A DNA stretch of 13,120 bases from contig JBAZEP010000044.1 of NCBI GenBank assembly GCA_041653835.1, forward strand, positions 1 through 13,120. Direction: 5' to 3'. A program made the position numbers and the translations under genes. The notes under the pieces are model-generated. The model ran no database searches and was not told the DNA's origin. It was given only the letters and a program-made list of their open reading frames with translations. Numbering within the stretch: the stretch's first letter is position 1; each line of letters opens with the position of its first letter. Shown here one piece after another: positions 7,259-13,120 of this stretch. The stretch comes from UBA10183 sp041653835 (lineage in GTDB: Bacteria; Omnitrophota; Gorgyraeia; Gorgyraeales; Gorgyraeaceae).

Positions 7259-9202
7259 TTAGATTATGCTTTTCAATCTTTCTATAATTTTTTCGCTGTC
7301 ATTCAATCTTTTAATTTCCGGCATTGTCTCCAAAATCTCTTTTATCTTGTTATACATACCATCGGGCTCTGAGATTTTTATATACCCCTGCTCCGCTAAA
7401 TTCGAGACCATGCGGTTATATTTGGATTTCTTTTCCCCTGCCCTGAATACTATCACATGCCTGCCTGAACTGGCGGCCTCCGAGATCATGGACATACTCT
7501 CCGGCGAAGTTATTATGACACCGCTCGAATCAAATATGTCCGCGACAGCGCCTTCCGCGTTCTTTTCATTCGCGATAATAAGCAGCTTACAGCGCTCATT
7601 GCCGTTCAATCTTTCTTTCAGCAGACTTTCTATCGCGGGCGGAGTCCTCCTGGATGTGGAAACAAATATATCAAGATTGTTCTCCGCGCTTATTTTTATG
7701 GCTCCTTCTATTACTTTTTCTACATCCTGTCTTTTTAATTTAAAATCCTTCGCGTCTCCGCCTATTAAAAGACCTATGCCCCTGCCGCTGCCTTTCGCGG
7801 GCAGGGCCCTGTTCGGCGCGCCTTCTGTAACCAATACCGACTCCGTGAGTCGCCTGCGGCGACTCACGGAGTCAGACACGGTATCATGTCGCGGCAGGAT
7901 GATTAAATCTATCTTTTTTGTCCGCCCAAGACCAGGCTTCATTATAACCACGTTCTTCGCGTTATTCTCATATTTCAAAAATATATTCGCCGCCGTAGTG
8001 GAAGCGCCGCATGAAACAACGATATCGGCATATTGACCCTTCAGGCTGTCAAAAGACTCTTTGGTAAGGCATAACTCGAGGCATCTCATGCTCCCCTGGC
8101 ATCTCCCGGAAGCAAAAACGCTCGCGAGATTCAAAAGTATTTTCGTAAAATTATTTTTGAACCTTACCTCCGCGGTATGGATTTTAACAACCGGCTTTTC
8201 TTCTATACCCCGGGCTTTGAGCCTCAAACCCAGGGCCTTTTCAACCGTCTCCGCCACTGCCATGGCCTGGTTAAAATGCCCTGCCTTCCCGTCCGCCAGT
8301 ACCAGCACACTGCGCTCGGGTGTACTCTTCCATCTCTTATGCGCCCAGAGCCACTGGCCAGGGTATTTTCTTACATGCTCTTCCAGTATGCGCGCCATCC
8401 TCTGGAGGTTTTCTTTTGTATCTCTTTCTTTATCCCCTGTATTCACGAGCTCGAACGGCCCTTCTGTCCAGGCCACATGCCTGTCAGGCCCCTCCCTCCT
8501 GATGAACGAAGGCAATATCCGCGCGCCTGTTTTTGAGCCAAAGGCTGTTATGCCCTGAGCCATCGAAGCGGGCCTGTTGAAAAAATCAACGAATACGCCG
8601 TTCGCCCCGGCGTCCTGATCTGAAAGCATGGCGACTATGCCGTTATTGTTCAGCGTCCTGATAATGTCCTTAATGGAAAATCCCTTTGTTATAACCCTGC
8701 ATCCTGTTGACTGCCTGAACTGGTTGAGGAGATTGTTCAATCTTTCGTATTTTTGTTCCCGCGCGAATACGGACATGGTATATCCGCGCAAACTCGCGGC
8801 AAGAGACGCTATCTCCCAGTTCCCGAAATGAGCGGTAAGGATTATTACGCCTTTCCCTTTTTCCAGGCCGGATTCGATCGTTTCAGGGTTTTTGAGCTTT
8901 ACATGCTCCCCCAGGTAATCCTCGCGCATAAAAGGCAATTTCAATAATTCGACCGCGTTCATGCCCAGGTTTTCAAAATGTTTCCTGTTTATTTTTTTGA
9001 GTTCCGCGGGGGATTTTTCCGGAAAAGCCGCTTTCAGGTTGGCGTAAGCAATCATCCTGCGCTTCAGGTTTGCATGGTATACGATATCCCCCGCGCGCCT
9101 GCCGCACCATAGCGCGAACCTGAGCGGAATAAACCTTAAAAATATGCCGAGGGATTTAACTATCGTATATCCCAAAAAGTCTATTATAAAATCCTTCTTC
9201 AT
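7259..9202 (-). CDS. LpxL-like lipid A acyltransferase fused to an ELM1 (COG3660) domain
   Basis: A 647-residue two-domain protein. Residues 1-295 are a complete LpxL/HtrB-type acyltransferase: hydrophobic N-terminal segment (about 5-32), catalytic HX4E as HFGNWE (His125, Glu130), DQDAGANGVFVDFF (195-208) and the C-terminal WLWAHKRWK (284-292). It should add a secondary acyl chain to Kdo-lipid A at the inner membrane. Residues about 298-647 match the ELM1 family: LADGKAGHFNQ (302-312), SCGAST (397-402), PRHD (437-440), LIGGDAKDF (479-487), SRRTP (517-521) and SPESMSMISEAASSG (566-580). The reaction of ELM1 proteins is not established; the layout resembles GT-B sugar transferases such as MurG or LpxB, so a glycan step is my inference. 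Residues 444-455 are encoded by a palindrome. The ATG at 9202 lies 47 nt inside lpxK, with GGAG about 10 nt upstream and no usable later start before the lpxK stop. Confidence 0.9.
   Translation of the reverse strand: MKKDFIIDFLGYTIVKSLGIFLRFIPLRFALWCGRRAGDIVYHANLKRRMIAYANLKAAFPEKSPAELKKINRKHFENLGMNAVELLKLPFMREDYLGEHVKLKNPETIESGLEKGKGVIILTAHFGNWEIASLAASLRGYTMSVFAREQKYERLNNLLNQFRQSTGCRVITKGFSIKDIIRTLNNNGIVAMLSDQDAGANGVFVDFFNRPASMAQGITAFGSKTGARILPSFIRREGPDRHVAWTEGPFELVNTGDKERDTKENLQRMARILEEHVRKYPGQWLWAHKRWKSTPERSVLVLADGKAGHFNQAMAVAETVEKALGLRLKARGIEEKPVVKIHTAEVRFKNNFTKILLNLASVFASGRCQGSMRCLELCLTKESFDSLKGQYADIVVSCGASTTAANIFLKYENNAKNVVIMKPGLGRTKKIDLIILPRHDTVSDSVSRRRRLTESVLVTEGAPNRALPAKGSGRGIGLLIGGDAKDFKLKRQDVEKVIEGAIKISAENNLDIFVSTSRRTPPAIESLLKERLNGNERCKLLIIANEKNAEGAVADIFDSSGVIITSPESMSMISEAASSGRHVIVFRAGEKKSKYNRMVSNLAEQGYIKISEPDGMYNKIKEILETMPEIKRLNDSEKIIERLKSII
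7839..7873. repeat. 35-bp perfect palindrome inside the ELM1 coding region
   Basis: The left arm GACTCCGTGAGTCGCC (7839-7854) is perfectly complementary to 7858-7873, with loop TGC (7855-7857). TACC just outside on the left and GGTA six bases beyond the right arm could extend the pairing. Each outer half is itself symmetrical (GACTC-3 nt-GAGTC). Read in the gene's frame it encodes residues 444-455 of the fusion protein, DSVSRRRRLTES, a very basic insertion between PRHD and VLVTEGAPNR. From memory, other ELM1 proteins join those two blocks with a shorter loop. The frame stays open, so this is an in-frame repeat element rather than a disruption. Confidence 0.85.
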
Positions 9203-10142
9203 TCTCTATTATCTCCAGCCTGACCTTTAACACTAACCACTGGTCACTAACCGCTAAGCGCTTTAATTTCACCGCGTCTTTCTCCGTAGTAATTATTTTA
9301 TCTATTTGATTTTTCCCGCAATAATCTCCGATACCGGCAATGTCCCCTTCTGTGTATCCATGGTGGTCCCTGAAAATAAAGTGCTTTCCCACTTTCAATC
9401 CAAGGCGCAGGATAGTCCTTTCGAAACATCCGGGGCTGCCTATGGCTGAAACCAGCGCGGCCTTTCCATTCTGCAGCTGGCCGATATTCACCTTTTCTTC
9501 ATTTGAAAGTTTATATAAATACAAAGGCCTGTGTATCGCTTTAGCGATCACTGCCTTTGGGTTTATTTTTTTTAATTTCTTCTCCAATCTTCCCAGCTTA
9601 TCGGCGGAAACCAGGTCCGCTTTTGTGATCAAGAATATATCGGCGCGTTTGAGGCTGTAAAGACCTTCTCTCAGAGAACCTGCCGGTATGGCCCATCCGT
9701 TCCCGAAAGGCCTTACCGCGTCCACGCATACGATATCAAGGTCTCTCGCGAGCCGCCTGTACTGGAACCCGTCATCCAGTATAACAGTGTCAGAGAGATG
9801 ATGTTCGACGGCATACCTGCCCAGCGCGACCCTGTCTTTTCCGACAAGCACAGGCGTGTTTAACGTCAATTTCGGAAGGAGTTCAGACTCGTCATTGCCG
9901 TATCCCCTTATCAGGATGCTTGCCTTCTGGTTTTTACCCGCGAGCGCTCCGGCGATAAACGCGGTCACGGGCGTCTTGCCTGTCCCGCCCCATGTGATAT
10001 TGCCCACGCTTATGACCTTCGCGTTTATTTTATATCTTCTAAGAATACCAAGCCTGTAAAAAATATTGCGCAGGGATACGATAAAAAAGTATATAAAAGA
10101 AAACGGTACACATAATAGAAAAATGACCTTTTTAAAAACCAT
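9156..10142 (-). CDS. lpxK: Tetraacyldisaccharide 4'-kinase (lipid A 4'-kinase)
   Basis: A 328-residue LpxK, the usual length. It phosphorylates the 4' position of the tetraacyl disaccharide-1-phosphate to give lipid IVA, at the cytoplasmic face of the inner membrane. Residues 5-24 form an N-terminal hydrophobic anchor. The Walker A loop is GNITWGGTGKTP (47-58). Further family motifs are LDDGFQ (122-127), DAVRPFGNGWAIPAGSLRE (141-159), FRDHHGYTEGDI (257-268) and TTEKDAVKL (285-293). The start ATG 10142 has a strong AAGGAG ribosome site. The gene follows waaA after a 51-nt AT-rich gap and overlaps the acyltransferase gene by 47 nt. Residues 295-304 are encoded by a heptamer repeat. All catalytic motifs are intact, so I expect an active enzyme. 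Confidence 0.96.
   Translation of the reverse strand: MVFKKVIFLLCVPFSFIYFFIVSLRNIFYRLGILRRYKINAKVISVGNITWGGTGKTPVTAFIAGALAGKNQKASILIRGYGNDESELLPKLTLNTPVLVGKDRVALGRYAVEHHLSDTVILDDGFQYRRLARDLDIVCVDAVRPFGNGWAIPAGSLREGLYSLKRADIFLITKADLVSADKLGRLEKKLKKINPKAVIAKAIHRPLYLYKLSNEEKVNIGQLQNGKAALVSAIGSPGCFERTILRLGLKVGKHFIFRDHHGYTEGDIAGIGDYCGKNQIDKIITTEKDAVKLKRLAVSDQWLVLKVRLEIIENEEGFYNRLFGIYDS
9231..9258. repeat. Heptamer tandem repeat (4 units) within lpxK
   Basis: Four consecutive 7-bp units: two exact copies of CACTAAC (9231-9237, 9245-9251) separated by CACTGGT and followed by CGCTAAG; the next seven bases (CGCTTTA) keep a trace of the pattern. They encode LpxK residues 295-304 (RLAVSDQWLV), just after the conserved TTEKDAVKL and before the VRLE strand, a position likely to be a loop. 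The 7-base period is seen directly. Its origin by repeat expansion is inference. Confidence 0.65.
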
Positions 10143-10181
10143 GCCTCTCCTTATGCTGTATATTTATGCTATATTTGATAT

Positions 10182-10210
10182 ATGATATTATATTTACACC
10201 GATTTGTAAA
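10182..10210 (-). promoter_or_regulatory. Possible sigma-70-type promoter upstream of lpxK
   Basis: On the minus strand TTTACA (10210-10205) and TATCAT (10187-10182) are separated by exactly 17 nt; each matches the sigma-70 consensus at five of six bases. Transcription would start near 10175, inside the AT-rich gap and about 33 nt before the lpxK ATG, leaving the strong AAGGAG site in the leader. The -35 box overlaps the last codons of waaA. AT-rich DNA produces such matches by chance, and the bacterial lineage is unknown, so this is tentative. Confidence 0.35.
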
Positions 10211-11483
10211 GGGGAAGGTTCAGTATATAGTCTACTGTTCTTTGGCTTGAACCGGAATTCTTAAGTACCGTATCCCTGGCGTTCATCCCGAGAGTTTTTC
10301 TGCGCTCCGGGTCTTCCAGAAGTATCCTTAAGGCCGCGCAAATCTCTTCTTTATTGTTCGCTTCTATGGCGGAGCTGTTTTCCCGGAATAGCTTCACTAC
10401 ATCCTGAAAATTAAACGTATATTTACCGAACATGACCGGCCTTCCCAGGATAGCCGGCTCTATCGGGTTTTGTCCGCCTTTTTTAACCAGGCTCCCTCCC
10501 ACAAATACTATATCTCCGGCGGAATACATGGCCCTGAGCTCGCCTATAGTATCTAAAATAAATACGGGCTCGAGGTTCGAGGCTCGAGGCTCGAGGGCTA
10601 ATGAAGAGATTTTCTCGGACTTTAATCCTTTTCTCGATAAAAGCTTCTCTATTTCCGTAGTTCGTTCTATATGCCTTGGCGCGATCAAAAGCCGAAGTTT
10701 ATCATACTTTCCTTTCATTGCCATGAAACAACCTGTTATTGTCTCCTCTTCTCCTCTATGAGTACTGCCTGCTATAAGAAGTATCTCGTTTTCCTGAAGA
10801 CCCAGTTTCCTTCTTAATTCATCTCGCTTCTTTTCAATGTCCAGGGCGGGTATATCGAATTTCAGGTTCCCTGTCACGCGCACATTTTCTTTGGGCGCTC
10901 CCAGCTCAATAAACCTTGCCGCGTCCTTTCCCGACTGTGTCAATATAAGTGAAAATTTTTTAAGGATATCCTCTGCAAATGCCCTGCCTTTTTTATACCT
11001 TGGAAAAGACCTGTCCGATATCCTTCCGTTAGCCAATATAAGCCTCGCGCCTGACCTATGAAGCGAGCTTAAAAGGTTAGGCCAGAGTTCTGTTTCCATG
11101 CTGATAAATATATCCGGCTTGATAATTTTCACGACTCTATGGACTATAAAACTTATGTCGAACGGAAGGTAAAATACGCCTTCTGCGGCGCCGGCTATTG
11201 TAGCCGCGACCTTATTTCCCGTGTTAGTCACAGTTGAAAATAAAAGCGTATGTGATGGGAAAGCCTTTCTCAGGAGAGGCGCGAGTATGCCCGCGGCCTT
11301 GATCTCTCCTACGCTCACGCCATGTACCCATATGACTTTACTTTTAGAGCAGATAGACTTTATCTTTTCAGGAAGAAACCCCAACCTGTCCTTTAAGCCG
11401 TACTTATAGCGGCCGGTAATAACAAGATACGGCAGATAGAGTATGCCGAATATTATAAACGCGAGATTATACAATATTCTCAT
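10194..11483 (-). CDS. waaA: 3-deoxy-D-manno-octulosonic acid (Kdo) transferase
   Basis: A 429-residue WaaA/KdtA, which transfers Kdo from CMP-Kdo to the lipid A precursor at the inner membrane. The N-terminus (1-22) is the expected membrane-associated helix. The glycine-rich segment HGVSVGE ends in Glu60, the predicted catalytic base. Other family blocks are LPFD (106-109), SMETELWPN (128-136), NGRISDRSF (152-160), GNLKFD (205-210), GSTHRGEE (239-246), APRH (268-271) and GGQNPIEPA (336-344). The start ATG (11483) follows queD by 6 nt; no clear Shine-Dalgarno sequence is present, so it may be translated by coupling. Residues 296-305 (ALEPRASNLE) derive from a heptamer repeat in a variable stretch before LDTIGEL. 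How many Kdo units it adds cannot be read from the sequence. Confidence 0.96.
   Translation of the reverse strand: MRILYNLAFIIFGILYLPYLVITGRYKYGLKDRLGFLPEKIKSICSKSKVIWVHGVSVGEIKAAGILAPLLRKAFPSHTLLFSTVTNTGNKVAATIAGAAEGVFYLPFDISFIVHRVVKIIKPDIFISMETELWPNLLSSLHRSGARLILANGRISDRSFPRYKKGRAFAEDILKKFSLILTQSGKDAARFIELGAPKENVRVTGNLKFDIPALDIEKKRDELRRKLGLQENEILLIAGSTHRGEEETITGCFMAMKGKYDKLRLLIAPRHIERTTEIEKLLSRKGLKSEKISSLALEPRASNLEPVFILDTIGELRAMYSAGDIVFVGGSLVKKGGQNPIEPAILGRPVMFGKYTFNFQDVVKLFRENSSAIEANNKEEICAALRILLEDPERRKTLGMNARDTVLKNSGSSQRTVDYILNLPLYKSV
10569..10596. repeat. Heptamer tandem repeat (4 units) within waaA
   Basis: Four 7-bp units on the plus strand: CTCGAGG at 10569-10575, TTCGAGG at 10576-10582, then CTCGAGG twice (10583-10596). 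Three units are identical and one differs by a single base. In the minus-strand frame it encodes residues 296-305 of WaaA (ALEPRASNLE). Because 7 is not a multiple of 3, the same unit is read in changing frames, so the protein does not look repetitive. The repeat lies between the APRH block and the LDTIGEL block, a stretch that varies in the family. Confidence 0.75.
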
Positions 11484-11489
11484 AGGTTT

Positions 11490-11858
11490 TTATTCGTAAT
11501 ATGTGGCGCAGGAGGTCTCCGACTCCCACACAGACACGGATTTCAAGGAAAGGCCTTTTTCTTTTACGCCGGACTTTAGTTTTAAGTAGATAAATCTGGC
11601 TATATTCTCCGCCGAAGGGTTTTGCTTTTTAAAAACATCCAGCTTATTAAGATAAGTATGGTCTAATTTTTTCAGGATCTCTTTTAGTTTGGCTTTAAGC
11701 AGGGTGAAATCCACTGATATGCCTATATCGTTCAGATCTTCTTTTTGAAACTTCGCTTCTATCTTCCAACTATGGCCATGCAGGTCCTCGCACTTGCCCT
11801 TATATCCTACCAGGTTATGCGCGCTCGAGAAATCGCCTTTTATCAGTATCTCATACAT
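11490..11858 (-). CDS. queD: 6-carboxy-5,6,7,8-tetrahydropterin synthase (QueD/PTPS family)
   Basis: A 122-residue protein of the 6-pyruvoyl-tetrahydropterin synthase fold. QueD turns dihydroneopterin triphosphate into 6-carboxytetrahydropterin, an early step to queuosine in tRNA. The zinc ligands His14 (SSAHNL), His27 and His29 and the catalytic Cys23 form the CxxxHGH motif that marks QueD within the family. LDH (65-67, with His67), the NPSAENIA block (80-87) and WESETS (111-116) complete the site. The start ATG has AAGGGGG about 6 nt upstream. The gene lies 6 nt before waaA. It has no obvious link to LPS, so co-location probably reflects operon packing. A folate-type PTPS-III role is less likely because the CxxxHGH cysteine is present. 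Confidence 0.9.
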   Translation of the reverse strand: MYEILIKGDFSSAHNLVGYKGKCEDLHGHSWKIEAKFQKEDLNDIGISVDFTLLKAKLKEILKKLDHTYLNKLDVFKKQNPSAENIARFIYLKLKSGVKEKGLSLKSVSVWESETSCATYYE

Positions 11859-11875
11859 ATCTTGCCCCCTTGCGA

Positions 11876-11910
11876 CACCTCCGAGGTGGCCGTAGGACTC
11901 CTCGGAGGTG
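11876..11910. repeat. 35-bp palindromic element between murI and queD
   Basis: CACCTCCGAGG (11876-11886) is perfectly complementary to CCTCGGAGGTG (11900-11910), with 13 nt between. The left part is also nearly symmetrical alone (CACCT-CCG-AGGTG, 11876-11888). The central GCCGTAGG (11889-11896) resembles the GCCGCAGG core of the repeats at 7190-7224 and 7839-7873. It occupies over half of the 60-nt gap, and its near edge lies only about 17 nt upstream of the queD ATG, next to the ribosome site. No T-run follows, so it is not a standard terminator; a hairpin here could affect queD translation or stabilise the mRNA. Confidence 0.75.
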
Positions 11911-11918
11911 GATGTGGT

Positions 11919-12719
11919 TCATACATAATTTGCCCTTTCAGCCTTGTAAATTTTCGTTCCCAAAAATTTCTCTCCTATCCTTACGAAATGCTCTACAGCG
12001 TCCGTAGCGAAAAACCTGTGCCGCGGTTTTTTATTTCCGTTGGATAACTCTCCCATGCTCATTAATATCGTGTGTACCTCGTCCGCCACAGAACTTGCCG
12101 AATCTATAATTTTTACCTTTTTACCCATTACTTTGCCTATTACTTGTTTTAAAAGCGGGTAATGCGTACATCCCAAAACCAGCGTATCAATGCCTTTTCT
12201 CCTTAAAGACGCCAGATATTTTTCAGCTATGGCAAATGTGGCTTTTTCTCTCAACCATCCCTCTTCCACAAGCGGCACGAATAAAGGGCATGGCTTTGAT
12301 ATTACATCTATTTTTGAGGCGATGCTTTTTATTTCCCTCTCATACGCCCTGCTCTTGATAGTAGTATGCGTGCCTATAACGCCTATCCTGTTATTACGCG
12401 TAACTGTAACCGCTTTTTTCGCGCCTGGTTTTATCACCCCTACCACAGGCACATTCACATGTCCTATCAGTTCTTCCATGCTTGTGCTTGAGGCTGTATT
12501 GCAGGCCACGACTATAAGTTTTACATTAAACTTCGAAAGAAAATCCGCGTTCTCTATAGAAAATCTCTTGATTGTTTCAGGCGACTTTGTACCGTACGGC
12601 ACCCTCGCTGTATCTCCCAGATACACGATATCCTCATGAGGCAGTCTTTTGAATATCTGCTTCACTACAGTCAACCCGCCTACGCCTGAATCAAATATGC
12701 CTATGGGTCTATTCTTCAT
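11919..12719 (-). CDS. murI: Glutamate racemase
   Basis: A 266-residue MurI, which interconverts L- and D-glutamate in the cytoplasm to supply D-Glu for peptidoglycan. The start region is MKNRPIGIFDSGVGGLTV with catalytic Asp10. The two catalytic cysteines are Cys73 (VACNTAS) and Cys184 (LGCTHYPLL), and PCPLFVPLVEEGW is typical. No cofactor motif is expected. Three in-frame ATGs exist, at 12731, 12725 and 12719. I prefer 12719 because GAGG lies 6 nt upstream and the family normally begins here; 12731 would add four residues (MRMF). It is the first gene of the envelope run and follows the ORF6N gene after a gap of about 60 nt. Confidence 0.95.
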   Translation of the reverse strand: MKNRPIGIFDSGVGGLTVVKQIFKRLPHEDIVYLGDTARVPYGTKSPETIKRFSIENADFLSKFNVKLIVVACNTASSTSMEELIGHVNVPVVGVIKPGAKKAVTVTRNNRIGVIGTHTTIKSRAYEREIKSIASKIDVISKPCPLFVPLVEEGWLREKATFAIAEKYLASLRRKGIDTLVLGCTHYPLLKQVIGKVMGKKVKIIDSASSVADEVHTILMSMGELSNGNKKPRHRFFATDAVEHFVRIGEKFLGTKIYKAERANYV

Positions 12720-12730
12720 AAACATCCTCA

Positions 12731-12759
12731 TTTATACCAGAAATCAGCCTATAAAGCAA
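12731..12759 (-). promoter_or_regulatory. Possible promoter upstream of murI (extended -10)
   Basis: On the minus strand TTGCTT (12759-12754) and TATAAA (12736-12731) are 17 nt apart, and TGG directly before TATAAA gives an extended -10. The -10 matches consensus at five of six bases; the -35 is weak. Transcription would start near 12724, overlapping the GAGG ribosome site proposed for the 12719 start and leaving almost no leader. The promoter and that Shine-Dalgarno reading therefore cannot both be right as drawn. The 56-nt gap 12732-12787 contains nothing else I recognise. Confidence 0.3.
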
Positions 12760-12787
12760 TGGAATTACGAACGACCGAATAGGACGG

Positions 12788-13120
12788 CTACTTAAAACCT
12801 ATCTGAGGCTTTGGTCTAATTGGCGGAGGCGCCATGAGCCGCCTGATAGCTTCGAATATCGCCTTAATATCTTCGTCATGCTTTTCTATTTTATGTTCAA
12901 GTTCTGTTAGCTTATATGCAAGATCTTTATTCATAGATAAAATCTGCCTCAGCTTTACGAACGCTCTCATGATACCGATATTAACCTGAATAGCGCGCTT
13001 GCTACGCAAAACACTTGAAAGCATAGCTACTCCCTGTTCGGTAAAAGCATAAGGATTGGCGCGCCTCATCCCGCCCCAACTTGAAATCACAAATTGTGAT
13101 TTCAAGTTCATAACCTCTTG
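12788..13120 (-). CDS. ORF6N-domain DNA-binding protein, C-terminal part
   Basis: The last 110 codons of a gene that enters from beyond 13120. The frame is open to the window edge and reads Gln-Glu-Val before the first Met at 13111, so that Met is internal. The segment LKSQFVISSWGG through NPYAFTEQGVAMLSS and RAIQVNIGIMRAFVKLRQ is the C-terminal half of the ORF6N domain, a predicted DNA-binding domain common in phages and mobile regions and also scattered in bacterial chromosomes. The tail has a short charged helix likely to form a coiled coil (KLTELEHKIEKHDEDIK) and a proline-rich end. The gene's first half, including most of the domain, is missing here. Target and role are unknown; it is probably a separate unit from the LPS genes. 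Confidence 0.85.
   Translation of the reverse strand, partial: QEVMNLKSQFVISSWGGMRRANPYAFTEQGVAMLSSVLRSKRAIQVNIGIMRAFVKLRQILSMNKDLAYKLTELEHKIEKHDEDIKAIFEAIRRLMAPPPIRPKPQIGFK
13078..13108. repeat. 31-bp perfect palindrome within the ORF6N coding region
   Basis: AACTTGAAATCACAA (13078-13092) is the exact reverse complement of 13094-13108, with one central base (13093). It encodes the conserved ORF6N stretch NLKSQFVISS, so some of the symmetry is forced by protein sequence, but 15 matching pairs without a mismatch is far more than codon choice requires. It could be an operator, a recombination site or a hairpin in the mRNA. No partner copy occurs elsewhere in the window. Confidence 0.75.

Noticed and set aside
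10143..10193. Small RNA or riboswitch in the waaA-lpxK gap
   Set aside because: The gap is only 51 nt, AT-rich, with a loose TATGCT direct repeat and no stable fold visible; a promoter is the most that can be argued.
9231..10596. Heptamer tracts in lpxK and waaA as phase-variation switches
   Set aside because: A frameshift would inactivate enzymes that are usually essential, and the tracts are only four units with mismatches, too short for frequent slippage.
11876..11910. Rho-independent terminator of murI
   Set aside because: The bases after the hairpin on the minus strand are G-rich and form the queD ribosome site, with no U-tract.
12788..13120. Prophage or mobile island boundary, suggested by the ORF6N gene
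   Set aside because: No integrase, transposase, tRNA or direct repeats are visible, and ORF6N genes also occur alone in chromosomes.

Overview
All genes in this 13.1 kb window are read from the minus strand, so biological order runs from high to low coordinates. The content is Gram-negative envelope biosynthesis: enzymes that finish and decorate the Kdo-lipid A part of lipopolysaccharide (LPS), followed by a run of glycosyltransferases. I see no cultured-model signature. Moderate G+C (by eye a little under half), frequent ATA/AGG codons, domain fusions and many GT9 paralogues suggest an uncultured Gram-negative lineage; Omnitrophota-like is my guess, from memory of gene style only.

Layout, upstream to downstream. 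(1) 13120-12788: 3' part of an ORF6N-domain DNA-binding protein gene, cut by the window edge; its coding sequence contains a 31-bp perfect palindrome. (2) 12719-11919 murI (glutamate racemase, peptidoglycan precursor) and 11858-11490 queD (queuosine), separated by a 35-bp palindromic element. (3) 11483-7259: waaA (Kdo transferase), lpxK (lipid A 4'-kinase) and a fused LpxL-like acyltransferase-ELM1 protein. These would attach Kdo, phosphorylate and acylate lipid A. (4) 7177-176: a fused GT4-GT9 protein, a GT4 protein, a membrane-anchored polysaccharide deacetylase and three more GT9 (heptosyltransferase-family) proteins, probably building the core oligosaccharide. (5) 179-1: start of a lipoprotein, cut by the window edge.

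Spacing within (3)-(5) is tight: ATGA overlaps at 176-179, 1207-1210 and 3960-3963, a 23-nt overlap at 2168-2190 and a 47-nt overlap at 9156-9202. Only three gaps exceed 50 nt inside the murI-to-lipoprotein run (11859-11918, 10143-10193, 7178-7258). No hairpin is followed by a T-run, so I call no terminators. No tRNA, rRNA, CRISPR array or transposase is visible, and no gene-free stretch exceeds 300 bases.

The least expected signal is small repeats placed in and between these genes. Three palindromic elements of about 35 bp share a central GCCGYAGG core (7190-7224, 7839-7873, 11876-11910), and one lies in frame inside the ELM1 domain. Two separate 28-bp tracts of four 7-bp units lie inside lpxK (9231-9258) and waaA (10569-10596), each at a likely surface loop. 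The other points of interest are the two domain fusions.
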